Below are positions 1 through 5,285 of a stretch of 5,285 nt of DNA, piece after piece. The position numbers were made by a program, and so were the translations under genes. The stretch comes from CBDUQP01 sp965369385 (GTDB lineage: Bacteria; Planctomycetota; Phycisphaerae; SM23-33). Where the stretch lies: positions 1 through 5,285 of the forward strand of contig CBDUQP010000185.1 of assembly GCA_965369385.1 (NCBI GenBank), in the 5' to 3' direction. The first letter of the stretch is position 1; every line of letters begins with the position of its first letter. The notes beneath the pieces are model-generated. The model had not been told where the DNA came from and searched no databases. It saw nothing but the letters and a program-made list of their open reading frames with translations.

Positions 1-91
1 ATTCTGGGCTATAGGTGCTTTGTTCGCGTTCTAGATCCTTGGATTTTCAGGTTGGTTCATCCTTCTGAGGGAGGCGTCTTCATTAAACGAC

Positions 92-120
92 TTGCCCACG
101 TCATTGCGTGGTGGTATGCT
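92..120 (+). promoter_or_regulatory. Weak candidate promoter for the YggS-family gene
   Basis: TTGCCC (92-97) and TATGCT (115-120) are separated by 17 bases, and each matches its sigma70 consensus hexamer at four of six positions. Transcription from here would begin only a few bases before the ATG at 130, giving a nearly leaderless message, which would fit the missing Shine-Dalgarno. A 5-bp hairpin (CCACG/CGTGG, 96-111) overlaps the spacer. Such weak matches are common by chance. Confidence 0.2.
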
Positions 121-129
121 CTTGACTAC

Positions 130-855
130 ATGGCTGTCACAAAGAACAGAATAGCGCGAAATCTCGCAACCATTCGCGAGAATATATCCGCCGCCTGTGC
201 CCGTTGCGGCAGGTCTGCGGACGATGTATCGATTATTGCGGTCACCAAGACCGTAGATATTGAGACGATAAAGAATTGCCTGGAAGTTGGCCTGTTTGAG
301 TTCGGGGAAAATCGAGTTCCTCAGCTTTCGGAAAGATTCGATGAATTTGACTCATATCTGCAGCGCCGGCGAAATCCCGTCGGGGGTACAGTGAAGTGGC
401 ATATGATAGGCCACTTGCAGCGAAACAAGGTAAAAGTTGTCTTGCGGGCCGTCGATGTTGTGCACTCTATCGATTCACTCCGTCTTGCAGAGGAAATGAG
501 CAATCGTGCAAGGCAGGATGAACGCGTTGTTGACGTGATGTTGCAGGTTAATTGTAGTAAAGAGGGGCAGAAATTCGGCTGTGCAATGGGCGCCGCAGTT
601 CACCTCGCAGAGACGATTTGTATGCTTCCGGGCCTGAGGCTGGTGGGGCTGATGACAATGGCCGCCCTGGACAAAGAGCCTGAAAAGTCGCGGAATGCAT
701 TTGCCAGGCTCAGGGAACTGTTCGAAGAGCTCAAATATGAGCGAATCGGCGGCGAGAGTCTCAGACATCTGTCCATGGGGATGAGCAACGATTACGAAGT
801 AGCCATCGAAGAAGGCTCAACCATGGTCCGCATCGGATCAGCATTGTTCGCCTAG
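130..855 (+). CDS. yggS: YggS/PLPBP-family pyridoxal phosphate homeostasis protein
   Basis: Cytosolic PLP-binding protein of the YggS/YlmE/PROSC (PLPBP) family. It has an alanine-racemase-like fold, is not a known enzyme, and helps control free pyridoxal 5'-phosphate and amino-acid/keto-acid balance. Counting from the ATG at 130 (241 aa), the motifs run in family order: AVTKT with the PLP-binding lysine K40, FGEN at 58-61, WHMIGHLQRNK at 90-100, LVGLMTM in the middle, SMGMSND at 215-221 and the phosphate-binding GSTMVRIG at 229-236. The length is close to the usual 225-240 aa and the gene is intact. The ATG at 130 was chosen because family members begin about ten residues before the conserved first helix. 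The frame stays open upstream to a TTG at 52, and no good Shine-Dalgarno precedes 130, so the exact start is uncertain. It converges with the DJ-1-like gene and shares no visible operon with the heme genes. Confidence 0.93.
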   Translation: MAVTKNRIARNLATIRENISAACARCGRSADDVSIIAVTKTVDIETIKNCLEVGLFEFGENRVPQLSERFDEFDSYLQRRRNPVGGTVKWHMIGHLQRNKVKVVLRAVDVVHSIDSLRLAEEMSNRARQDERVVDVMLQVNCSKEGQKFGCAMGAAVHLAETICMLPGLRLVGLMTMAALDKEPEKSRNAFARLRELFEELKYERIGGESLRHLSMGMSNDYEVAIEEGSTMVRIGSALFA

Positions 856-938
856 CAGCCCGTTGAGGCAGGGGTGGGCGGCGAGAAGGCAAGTCTTGCG
901 GGAACGCCGGTTGCAACTTTTGACCAAAAACACTCCAG

Positions 939-1469
939 CTATTTTTCCACGCCACATAACGCCAGCATTATCGCCTGGCAGAAGCGGGGCAGGTCGTCGG
1001 GTTTGCGGGCGGTTATCAGCTTGCCATCAACCACACATTCCTCGTCCACCCAATCGGCCCCGGCGTTTATGATATCATGCCTGATCGCCATGAAGGAAGT
1101 GGCGCGTTTGCCGCTAAATGCCTTCGTACCGCATAGCATCCAACCACCGTGACAGATGGCTCCCAGGATGATATCCGCATCGACGCACTGCTGGATAAAC
1201 GTTAGCATGCCATTGTCGCGTCGCATGAAGTCGGGGCACCATCCACCTGGTATTATCACCGCGTCGAAGTCCTGTCCGTTTACTTCGTGTGCCGACACGT
1301 TCGCCCTGCATGGATACCCCAGCTTTGACGGATACTCTTTGCCTGCTTCGGGCGCGACGCATACTACCTCGCCGCCAGCCTCCCGGAAGCGGTACAGCGG
1401 ATACCATACTTCGAGTTCCTGGTACTGCTGGTCGATCATTATGGCGATTCGTTTGCCTGACAGGTCCAT
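939..1469 (-). CDS. DJ-1/PfpI family protein (class I glutamine amidotransferase-like fold)
   Basis: Small cytosolic protein (176 aa) of the DJ-1/PfpI superfamily. Relatives include the PfpI peptidase and the E. coli stress proteins YhbO/YajL, for which protease, chaperone and deglycase activities have been proposed. The sequence shows the conserved acidic E20 in QELEVWYP, the IIPGGWCPDFMR segment (72-83) and the nucleophile elbow AICHGG, with C106 followed by H107. The C-terminal NAGADWVDEECVVDG and ARKPDDLP segments are typical of PfpI/YhbO. The start at 1469 is supported by AGGGAG six bases upstream; the frame stays open 20 codons further, but those residues do not look like the family. 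At the site where I recall PfpI having a second glutamate, this protein has Q17. It lies downstream of the tRNA-Ala gene, with a hairpin between them, and converges on the YggS gene. Substrate and physiological role are not evident. Confidence 0.9.
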   Translation of the reverse strand: MDLSGKRIAIMIDQQYQELEVWYPLYRFREAGGEVVCVAPEAGKEYPSKLGYPCRANVSAHEVNGQDFDAVIIPGGWCPDFMRRDNGMLTFIQQCVDADIILGAICHGGWMLCGTKAFSGKRATSFMAIRHDIINAGADWVDEECVVDGKLITARKPDDLPRFCQAIMLALCGVEK

Positions 1470-1499
1470 GCGATTCTCCCTGTATCCAGAGCCCTGAAA

Positions 1500-1515
1500 G
1501 CCCCCCGAAGGGGGC
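1500..1515 (-). terminator. GC-rich TTCG hairpin, probable terminator of the tRNA-Ala transcript
   Basis: On the minus strand GCCCCC-TTCG-GGGGGC forms a six-base-pair all-GC stem closed by a UUCG tetraloop, one of the most stable RNA loops, and is followed by CTTTCAG. It lies 16 bases past the tRNA 3' end and 30 bases before the DJ-1-like start, where a tRNA terminator would be expected. The U tract is short, so termination could be partial, letting some transcripts read into the DJ-1-like gene. It could instead act as an RNA-processing or stability hairpin. Confidence 0.5.
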
Positions 1516-1531
1516 AGATATGAATCCAAAA

Positions 1532-1604
1532 TGGAGCTGAGGGGATTTGAACCCCTGACCTACGCATTGCGAACGCGTCGCTCTCCCAGCTGAGCTACAG
1601 CCCC
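1532..1604 (-). tRNA. tRNA-Ala, anticodon CGC
   Basis: The 73-nt cloverleaf is complete. The acceptor stem is GGGGCTG/CAGCTCC, with G3-U70, the classic alanine identity element, and A73 as discriminator. The D-stem is GCTC/GAGC. The anticodon arm is ACGCG-TTCGCAA-TGCGT, giving anticodon CGC (reads GCG), with one G-U closing pair. The T-arm is AGGGG-TTCAAAT-CCCCT. The variable loop AGGTC is of the short type. The CCA end is not encoded (TTTT follows A73), so a CCA-adding enzyme is needed. Its own promoter lies just upstream and a GC-rich hairpin just downstream, so it appears to be transcribed separately from ahbD. Confidence 0.96.
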
Positions 1605-1616
1605 AACAGGCAGAAA

Positions 1617-1646
1617 ACTATACACGATGCAGGGGGTGCTTGTGAA
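1617..1646 (-). promoter_or_regulatory. sigma70-like promoter of the tRNA-Ala gene
   Basis: Reading the minus strand, TTCACA (1646-1641, five of six to TTGACA) and TATAGT (1622-1617, five of six to TATAAT) are separated by 18 bases. The -10 ends 12 bases before the mature tRNA 5' end, so initiation near 1610 would give a short leader removed by RNase P. It sits in the 70-base gap between the ahbD stop and the tRNA. Confidence 0.6.
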
Positions 1647-1674
1647 GCGGTTTGACGAGAGATTTCGTCGGAAA

Positions 1675-2709
1675 TTAGGAATATCCGCAATTTGGTTCCG
1701 CACTAAGGTAGTCGCCGGTGGCTGAGTATGCCCTTGCGCGACACCCGCCGCAGACATTTTTGAAGTCACATACCCCGCATTTGCCCGTGAGATTGTCATA
1801 GTCACGCAATTCGGAAAACACCGGCGAATCGGCCCAAATATCCCCAAAAGTTCGCATACTTACGTCTCCGCACGTAACGGGAAGGTATCCGCACGGGTAT
1901 ACGAGACCTTCGTGGCTTACAAAAGCCACGCTCACGCCGGCAAGGCACCCGCGTGATTTGCCCGTATCTATGCCCATTTGCTGCGCTACGCGGTAATAAT
2001 GCGGTGCGCAGGTGGGGCGGATATCGATATCCGCGTCGGTTTTGCTGAGAGCAACCCATCGCAGCACCCGCTCATAGTCATCGGCCGACAGTTGATCTCC
2101 CTTCAGTTGCACGCCGCATCCCACCGGTACCAGCATGAAAAGGTGAAGTGCAACTGCGCCAACACTGCGGGCAAGGGTCAGCATGCTGTCTAACTGGTGG
2201 GCGTTATGCGATGAAACGGTCGCATTTATCTGGACCTCCACGCCGGCTGATCGCAAACACTCGATACCGTTCAGTGCTTGCTTGAAGCATCCTTGCACGC
2301 CCCTGAATGTGTCATGAGTATCTTCGTCTACGCCGTCCAGGCTCACAGCCACACGCTTGAACCCCGCAGCCGCTATGTCATTCGCGGTCGAGGTGTCAAT
2401 AAGTGTTCCGTTGGTCGCCAATGCTGTCGACAGTGAAATCGTTTGTCCATAGTCACCGAGTTCGCGCCAGTCGTCACGCATTAGAGGTTCGCCGCCCGAA
2501 AACACGAACACTGGTCTACCCAACTTGGCCACTTGCGTCATAAGGGTTTTGGCCTGGGCGGTGGTAAGGTCGCGGTCCTCGTGAGTGTCGCACGCGTCCA
2601 GGCGTCTGCAATGAACGCAAGCCAGATTGCATTTGGCTGTGGATTCCCAAAACAGCATTCTGAGCGGCGGTGCATGCTGCGTATGGTTTGCAGAGTTGCC
2701 AGAGGTCAT
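1675..2709 (-). CDS. ahbD: AhbD-type heme b synthase (radical SAM/SPASM, Fe-coproporphyrin III decarboxylase)
   Basis: Cytosolic radical SAM enzyme (344 aa) for the last step of the siroheme-dependent heme pathway: oxidative decarboxylation of two propionates of Fe-coproporphyrin III to the vinyls of heme b. The N-terminal radical SAM motif is C27-X3-C31-X2-C34 in CNLACVHCR, followed by SGGEP (71-75), ATNGT and SLDG. CAPHYYR lies in the middle. The C-terminus has the SPASM-like set C255, C273 (in a G-X4-C), C311-X2-C314-X5-C320-X2-C323 and C341, ending in CGGCRARAYSATGDYL, highly typical of AhbD. These extra cysteines should bind at least one auxiliary 4Fe-4S cluster. The ATG overlaps the ahbC stop (TAATG), and GAGGAG lies eight bases upstream, so translation is probably coupled. 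NirJ2 or peptide-modifying SPASM enzymes are related, but the C-terminal signature and the ahbC neighbour favour AhbD. Family assignment is from recalled signatures, not a search. Confidence 0.88.
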   Translation of the reverse strand: MTSGNSANHTQHAPPLRMLFWESTAKCNLACVHCRRLDACDTHEDRDLTTAQAKTLMTQVAKLGRPVFVFSGGEPLMRDDWRELGDYGQTISLSTALATNGTLIDTSTANDIAAAGFKRVAVSLDGVDEDTHDTFRGVQGCFKQALNGIECLRSAGVEVQINATVSSHNAHQLDSMLTLARSVGAVALHLFMLVPVGCGVQLKGDQLSADDYERVLRWVALSKTDADIDIRPTCAPHYYRVAQQMGIDTGKSRGCLAGVSVAFVSHEGLVYPCGYLPVTCGDVSMRTFGDIWADSPVFSELRDYDNLTGKCGVCDFKNVCGGCRARAYSATGDYLSAEPNCGYS

Positions 2710-3884
2710 TATGCGATCTCCTCATCAGTCAGGTAGCAGCCAGGATCGAACCCCCACGGATCGCCAGTGGCCGCCTCAGCGCGAGCACGCAGATTCCCGT
2801 TACATATGCCAAGCCAGCGACATGCTCTGCATCTGGCGGGCAGGTGCTCGGACCGGTTGCGCAGTTTTGCCAGCATCTCCTGATTTTCGTCAGACCAGAC
2901 CTCGCTGAACGGGCTACTTAGCACGTTGCCCACTACATGTTGCCGCCAGAACTGATCAGGCATTATGTCGCCATTCCAGCTTATGCACCCGATGCCGCTA
3001 CCGCTTGAGTTGCCGCCTGTGCGTTGGAGCAGTCGCAGGCACTCGGCCGCGCCCGGGTGGTTCTCGCGACACATCCGTTGATACAGATAGGCACTGTCGG
3101 CATGGTTGTCCACGGTGAGCACTTCAACGCCCTTGCCGCAGTTGTGCAGAGCTGCGGTGCGATCAATGATGGTATCAACGGCGTTTCGCATCTCTGTTTT
3201 GGTGGGTGTGGCGTCTTGCAAACCGGCGCCTCTGCCTGCCTGTACAAGATGATAGAAGCAGACGCGGGGTATATTATTGGCATCTATGAGGTCGAAGATC
3301 GCGGGAATGTCGGCCAGGTTATGGGAATTCATCGTCAGTCGCAGGCCAACCTTAATGCCGGCTGCCTGGCAGTTGGCGATTCCCCTCATCGCATCGGCAA
3401 AAGCACCCCGCCTGCCGCGGAAGCTGTCATTGGCTTCTTGCAGGCCATCGATGCTGACTCCGGCGTATGCGATTCCGGCATCTGCCAGCAGGCTGGCGAG
3501 CGATGGGGTGATGAGAGTTCCATTGGTGGAAACCACGGTTCGAATACCCGCTTGCGATGCGCGTGCGACGAGGGCGGGAAGATCTTCGCGCACTAGCGGT
3601 TCGCCGCCGGAAAAAAGCAGGACAGGAATGCCGAATGCGGCAAGGTCGTCTATCATTGCCATCGCCTGTGCGGTAGACATCTCATCACACTGCCGGTTGG
3701 CGTCGCTGGCGGAGTAACAGTGCTTGCAAGCGAGATTGCAGCGGCTTGTGCAGTTCCATACAACTACGGGCTTTCTGCCCTTGATCGCTGTGCTTCCGCT
3801 GGCGGCCGCCGCGTGATCGGGCCCATATCGCAGGGCATCTGACGCCTGAATAGCGCCGCAGTAAAGTCTGGATATGCCCGTCAC
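2709..3884 (-). CDS. ahbC: AhbC-type 12,18-didecarboxysiroheme deacetylase (radical SAM, NirJ-like)
   Basis: Cytosolic radical SAM enzyme (391 aa) expected to remove the two acetate side chains of 12,18-didecarboxysiroheme, giving Fe-coproporphyrin III, the substrate of AhbD. The N-terminus GISRLYCG...SDALRYG and the motif C49-X3-C53-X2-C56 in RCNLACKHCYS are typical of AhbC/NirJ. SGGEP (92-96), STNGT and VSIDGL follow. The C-terminus has C300 in GCISWNGDIMPDQFW, C352-X2-C355-X5-C361 and C383, fitting an auxiliary 4Fe-4S site. The GTG start at 3884 is chosen because GGAGG (3895-3891) sits six bases upstream and the protein then begins like family members. The frame is open to an ATG at 4043, but that would overlap the TPR gene and add 53 unrelated residues. 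The stop shares an A with the ahbD start. NirJ of heme d1 synthesis is very similar; adjacency to ahbD and no visible nir genes favour AhbC. Confidence 0.87.
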   Translation of the reverse strand: MTGISRLYCGAIQASDALRYGPDHAAAASGSTAIKGRKPVVVWNCTSRCNLACKHCYSASDANRQCDEMSTAQAMAMIDDLAAFGIPVLLFSGGEPLVREDLPALVARASQAGIRTVVSTNGTLITPSLASLLADAGIAYAGVSIDGLQEANDSFRGRRGAFADAMRGIANCQAAGIKVGLRLTMNSHNLADIPAIFDLIDANNIPRVCFYHLVQAGRGAGLQDATPTKTEMRNAVDTIIDRTAALHNCGKGVEVLTVDNHADSAYLYQRMCRENHPGAAECLRLLQRTGGNSSGSGIGCISWNGDIMPDQFWRQHVVGNVLSSPFSEVWSDENQEMLAKLRNRSEHLPARCRACRWLGICNGNLRARAEAATGDPWGFDPGCYLTDEEIA

Positions 3885-3890
3885 AGCGTT

Positions 3891-3895
3891 CCTCC
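3891..3895 (-). promoter_or_regulatory. Strong Shine-Dalgarno fixing the ahbC GTG start
   Basis: The minus strand reads GGAGG, then AACGCT, then GTG at 3884. This near-ideal site and six-base spacing override the longer open frame and place the true start outside the TPR gene. Confidence 0.8.
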
Positions 3896-3949
3896 GTATG
3901 GTGCGGTGTCTCAAGCCAATGCAATTCGCCTGGCTGAATCGACAATCAA

Positions 3950-5005
3950 TTACAGCTCTGTGCGTTTGCCTGTGAAAGCATATTTTTCTACCTGCTTCAG
4001 CAGGTTCGCCTGATCCGGATCCAGATCCAGCGACGTCTGCCATGCCTCGACTGCTTTATCACGCAGTTTGGTTTTCGTGCGGTCCAGCACAAACTGCGTC
4101 ATGAGAACCGTTCCGATACCGCGATACGCTTCGGGAAATCGCCTGTCGTGGCTGAGGGCCTTGTCGAACATCTTCATGGCCAGATCGTAATGGCGAAGTC
4201 GATAGTGGCATACGCCCATTCTCTCGTAGGCGGCGGCGTTTGTGGGGTCCATCTTTATCGCCAGCTTCAGTGCGGTCAGTGCGGATCTACACCTGCCTTT
4301 GGTACTGCTCTGCCGCATATAAGTATCGCCGAGGCGCACCAGCGTATCAGGCTGGTTGGTGTCTACTTCCAGGCTGTTCTTGTACGCATACACGGCCTGG
4401 TGGTACATCCCCTTGGCATGATAGATTATCCCCATATTATTATGCCCGTGCTTCTTGAGCGGTTTCAGCGTGACCGCCGTTCGGCAATGCTGCAACGCCA
4501 GGTCATACTTCCCCAGATAATAATAGCAGACGCTAAGATTGAGATTGGCGTCATAGTCATCCGGATTGATGGTAATAGCTCGCAGATAGGTATTTACTGC
4601 TTGGCGGCGGTTGGCGCGGACCTTGGCGGGCAGTTTCGCCAGCTCGGCCAGAATCTGGTACGTTACAGCCAAGTTATAATGGGGGCGAAATGCGTACGAG
4701 TTCTTTTCACAGGCGACCCTATAGTGCACAACGGCATCGCCGTAGTCGCCGCGTTTGCGGTGGATGTCTCCCAAGGCGGCGTGGGCGATGTAGAGATCGG
4801 GGTCCAGTTTCACCGCCTGGACCAGTTTCTCCATTGCCTCCAGTTCTTTTCCCTGGCTGACGAGGTCCTGGCTGGTGGTGTATCTTTCGAACGCAACTAC
4901 CTTGGGCATGGTGTAGTTGCACCCGGTTATCAGCGAAACCAGGATGCCCGAGACCAGCATTGCAGCCGTTGCGTGTATGATGTAGGGTCGTGTTATTGAT
5001 CGCAT
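3950..5005 (-). CDS. TPR-repeat lipoprotein of unknown partner
   Basis: Predicted envelope lipoprotein (351 aa). The N-terminus is basic (MRSITRP), followed by a hydrophobic stretch at about 8-27 and a lipobox I26-T27-G28-C29, so C29 should be lipidated after cleavage by signal peptidase II. The rest is nearly all tetratricopeptide repeats, about eight units from residue 38 to 340, with typical A/G/Y/P spacing such as HAALGDIHRKRGDYGDAVVHY (75-95) and LNLSVCYYYLGKYDLALQH (155-173). Short basic or polar insertions interrupt some units, near 120-134, 232-240 and 310-318. TPRs bind proteins; no catalytic domain is visible, so the partner is unknown. The ATG at 5005 has only a weak AAGAAG Shine-Dalgarno, but the signal peptide and a promoter upstream support it. 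It precedes ahbC by 65 bases with no clear terminator between, so it may be first in the operon. A link to heme synthesis is not shown by the sequence. Confidence 0.85.
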   Translation of the reverse strand: MRSITRPYIIHATAAMLVSGILVSLITGCNYTMPKVVAFERYTTSQDLVSQGKELEAMEKLVQAVKLDPDLYIAHAALGDIHRKRGDYGDAVVHYRVACEKNSYAFRPHYNLAVTYQILAELAKLPAKVRANRRQAVNTYLRAITINPDDYDANLNLSVCYYYLGKYDLALQHCRTAVTLKPLKKHGHNNMGIIYHAKGMYHQAVYAYKNSLEVDTNQPDTLVRLGDTYMRQSSTKGRCRSALTALKLAIKMDPTNAAAYERMGVCHYRLRHYDLAMKMFDKALSHDRRFPEAYRGIGTVLMTQFVLDRTKTKLRDKAVEAWQTSLDLDPDQANLLKQVEKYAFTGKRTEL

Positions 5006-5029
5006 GTTTGTATCTTCTTATCTGCTACA

Positions 5030-5058
5030 TTTTTACCGCCGCGGGCGTTGCCGGTCAA
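5030..5058 (-). promoter_or_regulatory. Candidate promoter for the TPR-ahbC-ahbD transcript
   Basis: On the minus strand TTGACC (5058-5053, five of six) and TAAAAA (5035-5030, four of six) are separated by 17 bases. Transcription would begin around 5023, giving a leader of roughly 18 bases before the ATG at 5005. Position, spacing and direction all fit the gene set downstream. No operator is evident directly over the hexamers. Confidence 0.45.
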
Positions 5059-5085
5059 GAACTCTGGCTTTGTCTGTTGCCTCCG

Positions 5086-5278
5086 GTGTGCGAGAGTCTT
5101 CTCTGGCACGAGATAAAGCTACCTGTGAGCGGCTATTGCGTTCTCTTTGAAAGTAGAACAGGTGATCAGGAGACCGCAGGTGAGCGAGCCTATTGAAAAT
5201 CCGTCCAGCAGGCGGTCGTTCGACTCTGTTGTTTCACCTGTTCACCTGTTCTACTGCTCACCTGCTCTGTGTGCGAGA
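5086..5278 (+). repeat. 10-bp direct repeat flanking the TCACCTG cluster
   Basis: GTGTGCGAGA occurs at 5086-5095 and again at 5269-5278, and similar sequence follows each copy (GTCTTCTCT and CTTCTTT). The copies bracket the TCACCTG repeats. They could be the ends of a small repeated unit or a partial duplication; the second copy runs into the window edge. Confidence 0.45.
5152..5272. repeat. Cluster of TCACCTG heptamers: inverted repeats and 8-bp tandem array
   Basis: A perfect 14-bp inverted repeat joins 5152-5165 (AGTAGAACAGGTGA) and 5242-5255. A second 10-bp pair joins 5176-5185 (GCAGGTGAGC) and 5256-5265. The arms run A, B, A', B', so they cannot form one nested hairpin. The heptamer TCACCTG occurs five times: twice on the minus strand (5165-5159, 5184-5178) and three times on the plus strand (5234, 5242, 5258). 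The plus copies lie in an 8-bp register from 5233 to 5264: TTCACCTG, TTCACCTG, TTCTACTG, CTCACCTG. This could be an interspersed intergenic repeat, a multi-site operator or a decayed tandem array; the sequence alone does not decide. Confidence 0.75.
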
Positions 5279-5285
5279 CTTCTTT

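Larger units (their letters stand above)
5059..5285. other. Intergenic region without a supported gene
   Basis: No convincing coding sequence is present. A short plus-strand open frame (4990-5196) has no recognisable protein features and overlaps the TPR start and its promoter. The left part contains CTCTGGC twice (5062-5068 and 5101-5107). The right part holds the TCACCTG repeat cluster. The region is cut by the window edge, so the gene to the right is not visible. Confidence 0.6.

Noticed and set aside
856..938. Search for a bidirectional terminator between the converging YggS and DJ-1-like genes
   Set aside because: Only weak, bulged pairing (for example TTGC/GCAA around 894-915) is present; no GC-rich stem with a T tract on either strand.
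1470..1529. N-terminal extension of the DJ-1-like protein to 1529
   Set aside because: It would run through the TTCG hairpin almost to the tRNA 3' end, and the extra 20 residues are not family-like. AGGGAG precedes the ATG at 1469.
1654..1669. Hairpin GACGA/TCGTC after the ahbD stop as a terminator
   Set aside because: It has only five base pairs, and no T run follows on the minus strand.
3024..3596. Plus-strand open frame of 190 codons
   Set aside because: It is antisense to ahbC, which has clear radical SAM motifs in the minus frame; this is a shadow frame.
3914..3935. Inverted repeat AGCCA/TGGCT between the TPR gene and ahbC as a terminator
   Set aside because: The stem is five base pairs with a 12-base loop and no following T run; it does not support a transcript break.
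3885..4043. N-terminal extension of ahbC to the ATG at 4043
   Set aside because: It would overlap the end of the TPR gene, adds residues unlike AhbC, and ignores the strong GGAGG before the GTG at 3884.
4148..4999. Long plus-strand open frame of 283 codons
   Set aside because: It lies wholly antisense to the TPR lipoprotein gene, whose minus-strand protein has clear TPRs and a signal peptide. The plus-strand translation has no recognisable domain.
5152..5272. CRISPR array
   Set aside because: The repeated units are only 7-14 bases, occur in both orientations and have no regular spacers of 25-40 bases.

Overview
The window reads as an ordinary stretch of bacterial chromosome, probably from an anaerobe. 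It carries five protein genes and one tRNA gene. Evidence for a bacterium is the GGAGG-type Shine-Dalgarno sites, a lipoprotein signal peptide with a lipobox, sigma70-like promoter hexamers and a bacterial tRNA-Ala with G3-U70. The taxon cannot be fixed from this window. The siroheme-dependent heme pathway encoded here is known from sulfate-reducing bacteria and archaea, and the TPR lipoprotein style would suit Desulfobacterota or Planctomycetota; this last point is inference.

Layout, left to right. Positions 1-129 are a short leader with no recognised gene. Positions 130-855 (+) encode a YggS/PLPBP-family pyridoxal-phosphate homeostasis protein. It converges on a minus-strand DJ-1/PfpI-family protein (939-1469). 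Upstream of that gene on the minus strand are a GC-rich TTCG hairpin (1500-1515), a tRNA-Ala with anticodon CGC (1532-1604) and the tRNA's own promoter (1617-1646).

The core is a minus-strand gene set read from about 5005 down to 1675: a TPR-repeat lipoprotein (3950-5005), then ahbC (2709-3884) and ahbD (1675-2709). The two radical SAM genes overlap by one base (TAATG) and so are very likely translationally coupled. In the known pathway AhbC converts 12,18-didecarboxysiroheme to Fe-coproporphyrin III, and AhbD decarboxylates that to heme b. The earlier enzymes (siroheme synthesis, AhbA/AhbB) are not in the window. A promoter (5030-5058) lies just upstream of the TPR gene, and no terminator is visible between it and ahbC, so the three genes may form one transcript.

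Positions 5059-5285 carry no gene I can support. The right end (5152-5272) holds a striking cluster of TCACCTG-type heptamers in both orientations, including a 14-bp perfect inverted repeat and an 8-bp tandem array. This is the least explained sequence in the window. I see no CRISPR array, transposase, phage gene or clearly novel system.
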